Assembly (NCBI GenBank): GCA_964464625.1
Contig: CAYXKD010000091.1
Location: 1-6,909, forward strand
Direction of reading: 5' to 3'
Length of the DNA: 6,909 nucleotides
From: JAAZIN01 sp964464625
GTDB lineage: Bacteria > Bacillota > Dethiobacteria > DTU022
The first letter of the stretch is position 1, and each line of letters starts with the position of its first letter. The translations under genes and the position numbers were made by a program. The notes below the pieces were generated by a model, which saw nothing but the letters and a program-made list of their open reading frames with translations, searched no databases and was not told where the DNA came from. This document shows positions 5,553 to 6,909 of the stretch, in pieces.

Positions 5553-6674
5553 ATGAACAAGGGAATCCTGACCAGCCTGATGAGCATTGCCCTGGCTTTT
5601 GCCGCCATCATCGGCGGCACACTGGCCTGGTTCACCGATTCGGCAGGCATTGAAGCCAACACTTTTACCGCAGGTACGGTGAAAATTGAAGCGGACGAAT
5701 CCTGGGAGGAAGGCTTCAGCATAGATAACTGGAACCCGGGTGACTGTACCGACAAGGTGATCACGCTGGAAGTCACGGGATCAAAAAGGGTCTTCGTCCG
5801 CCTCCGGATTACCGAGATGTGGGAAGATGCGGAGGGCGCAGGCGGAGATGATTCCGTGGCCTGCGAAACCCACACCAGGGACATTGGAAATGTGAATTGG
5901 TGGGTGGGCGGTCAGGAGTGGCCGGGCACACCGGCTCAATGGCAGATGCTTGCAGTAGACGGCGTCACCTACTGGTACTATAAGGGAATGCTTGATCCCG
6001 CCGAAGTTGAAGGGCCGGATAAAATTACCGTCCTGTCAAGGGTCTGCCTGGAATTGGACGGCACGGACAACAGCTATCAGGGCGCCGAATATTCCCTCTC
6101 CATGGAGTTTGATGCGGTCCAGGTGACCCATGATGCCGTGGAAAGCGAGTGGGGTGTTTCATGGGACGGCAGCGAATGGATCGGGGGCGATGAAGAGGAA
6201 CCGCCGCCGCCCGAGGATATTTTCTTTGCCGATCTGGCGATTGGCGACTATATCTACATCCGGAATAACAGCGGGGTTGATGTGCTCTTCCAGAAGATCG
6301 GGACAGACCGGGTCCTGTTAAGGGGGACAACGGGCAGTACGCGGACCCAGGCCAATGCAATCAACGACGGCATAGATTATGAAAACGGCTTCCCCGCGGC
6401 GGTAAGGAGCAGTTCGCGCCTGCTTACAAAAGAGGAGGTGCCGCAGTTTGCGGTAAGTATTCTCGATATTGATGTTGATTGGTGGACGAGTAGCTGGGAA
6501 ACAGTATGGTTGTTTTTTACCCGCCGTTATTATGTCAACACTGACGGTGCTCTTGCCAATACTACATCTTCACCTAGCTATTATGTGCGCCCATCTATGT
6601 TCCTGCAGCCCAACCTGACGGTTACCGGAGGCGATGGAACAGCCGGTAATCCATATGTGCTGATCATACCCTGA
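5553..6674 (+). CDS. TasA/CalY-like protein fused to a DUF6273-like C-terminal domain
   Basis: Predicted secreted two-part surface protein, 373 residues from ATG 5553. Residues 1-31 are a SipW-type signal region (GGTLAWFTDSA), then TFTAGTVKIE. Residues to about 209 align closely with the 2277-2957 protein: NWNPGDC (Cys65), GSKRVFVRL, YWYYKGMLDP, LSRVC (Cys165), AVQVTHDAVESEWGV; Cys104 is extra. A linker DEEEPPPPED (213-222) leads to a C-terminal domain at about 223-373 with IGDYIYI, RLLTKEEV, a WW pair (310-311), YYVNTDGAL, YYVRPSMFL and GGDGTAGNPYVL, the pattern I recognise as DUF6273-like and often found in secreted proteins. Its ligand is unknown. The DNA at about 6463-6600 is visibly richer in A+T than the rest of the operon, which suggests a different history for this domain. 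I am confident of the N-terminal part, less so of the C-terminal family name. Confidence 0.83.
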   Translation: MNKGILTSLMSIALAFAAIIGGTLAWFTDSAGIEANTFTAGTVKIEADESWEEGFSIDNWNPGDCTDKVITLEVTGSKRVFVRLRITEMWEDAEGAGGDDSVACETHTRDIGNVNWWVGGQEWPGTPAQWQMLAVDGVTYWYYKGMLDPAEVEGPDKITVLSRVCLELDGTDNSYQGAEYSLSMEFDAVQVTHDAVESEWGVSWDGSEWIGGDEEEPPPPEDIFFADLAIGDYIYIRNNSGVDVLFQKIGTDRVLLRGTTGSTRTQANAINDGIDYENGFPAAVRSSSRLLTKEEVPQFAVSILDIDVDWWTSSWETVWLFFTRRYYVNTDGALANTTSSPSYYVRPSMFLQPNLTVTGGDGTAGNPYVLIIP

Positions 6675-6753
6675 TGGGCTGCGGTAACCGCGGCAGAAAT
6701 GAATGTAGTAATATCTGAAAAGGAGGATGCCCTGGGGTTTGAAAATTTACCGG

Positions 6754-6796
6754 CGCCGCAACGGCGGCGACAAGGGCTCTTTCGGGAATCGAGCCC
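6754..6796 (+). other. two hairpins in the leader before the last gene
   Basis: CGCCG/CGGCG (6754-6758 with 6762-6766, loop CAA) is followed by GGGCTC/GAGCCC (6774-6779 with 6791-6796, 11-base loop). No T-run follows, and I recognise no riboswitch consensus. Together with an AAAGGAGG at 6719-6726 they are the only structures seen in the 148-base gap 6675-6822. They may control the next gene or be part of an N-terminally longer version of it. Confidence 0.35.
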
Positions 6797-6822
6797 ATGT
6801 TTACGCAGGAAGGAGCAGTAGG

Positions 6823-6909
6823 ATGCAGCTGCAGAATAACGAGAAAATAATGAACAGAATTCCCAGGCGCAGCCTGGGCTCCGCTGCCATTCTCCTGGGC
6901 GCAGCGCTG
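6823..6909 (+). CDS. start of an exported protein, truncated by the window end
   Basis: The first 29 codons are visible. The preferred start, ATG 6823, has AGGAAGGAG at 6807-6815 with 7-base spacing. The N-terminus has charged residues, then IPRRSLG, then the start of a hydrophobic core (SAAILLGAAL), as in a signal peptide or an N-terminal membrane anchor. The same frame is open upstream to ATG 6727 and TTG 6739, behind AAAGGAGG (6719-6726); a start there would add 28-32 residues and is less likely, because ATG 6727 touches its ribosome site and TTG 6739 is 12 bases away. The family cannot be named from so little sequence. The position suggests another surface protein of the same operon. Confidence 0.6.
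   Translation, partial: MQLQNNEKIMNRIPRRSLGSAAILLGAAL

Noticed and set aside
5503..5556. A third possible mini-ORF, from GTG 5503, ending in an ATGA overlap with the gene at 5553
   Set aside because: It does not start at the upstream stop, has no ribosome site and mostly overlaps the end of the previous gene, so it lacks the grammar of the other two.
6727..6822. Separate small gene behind AAAGGAGG at 6719-6726
   Set aside because: The frame has no stop before 6823 and runs into the last gene, so it would be an N-terminal extension of it, not a separate gene.
6741..6822. Riboswitch (c-di-GMP type) before the last gene
   Set aside because: The hairpins lack the conserved c-di-GMP-I sequence blocks I know; only generic stems are visible.

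Overview
The window looks like part of a surface-protein operon from a Gram-positive-type bacterium, most likely a GC-moderate Firmicute of the Peptococcaceae/Desulfotomaculum kind. That placement is an inference from the SipW/TasA-type gene content, strong AGGAGG-like ribosome sites, frequent TTG starts and a 29-base palindrome of a type I recall from such genomes; it is not proven. Every gene I can support lies on the + strand. No RNA gene, CRISPR array or insertion sequence was seen.

Layout. (1) 111-2182: two tandem, 4-base-overlapping genes, each encoding a degenerate receiver-like domain, one transmembrane helix, an ER/SipW-type signal peptidase domain (Ser-His-Asp) and a C-terminal helix. 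(2) 2277-2957: a TasA/CalY (camelysin)-like secreted protein with a SipW-type signal peptide. (3) 3110-4873: a secreted von Willebrand A protein with an intact MIDAS, a beta-sandwich, a PKD-like domain and a CnaB/prealbumin-like domain that carries a possible isopeptide triad. (4) 4929-5528: a shorter TasA/CalY-like protein. (5) 5553-6674: a third TasA/CalY-like protein fused through an acidic/proline linker to a DUF6273-like C-terminal domain. (6) 6823-6909: the start of another exported protein, cut by the window end.

How the genes could work together: the two membrane peptidases probably process the special signal peptides of the three TasA/CalY-like proteins, which would assemble as fibres or matrix on the cell surface. 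The VWA protein and the DUF6273-like fusion would supply adhesive or ligand-binding parts. The peptidases' cytoplasmic receiver-like domains keep the phosphorylatable-type Asp but lack the acidic pair and the lysine of true receivers, so they look like docking or sensing domains rather than classical phosphorelay domains.

Non-coding structure is rich for so compact a cluster. Two mini-ORFs (32 and 19 codons) bridge gene junctions, each starting at a TGATG stop/start overlap and ending in an ATGA overlap with the next TasA-like gene. There is a 13-base perfect complement of the 16S rRNA 3' end inside a gene, a 29-base palindrome on a stop codon, and several hairpins at gene junctions. No gap between genes exceeds 300 bases; the longest are 2958-3109 and 6675-6822, both described below.
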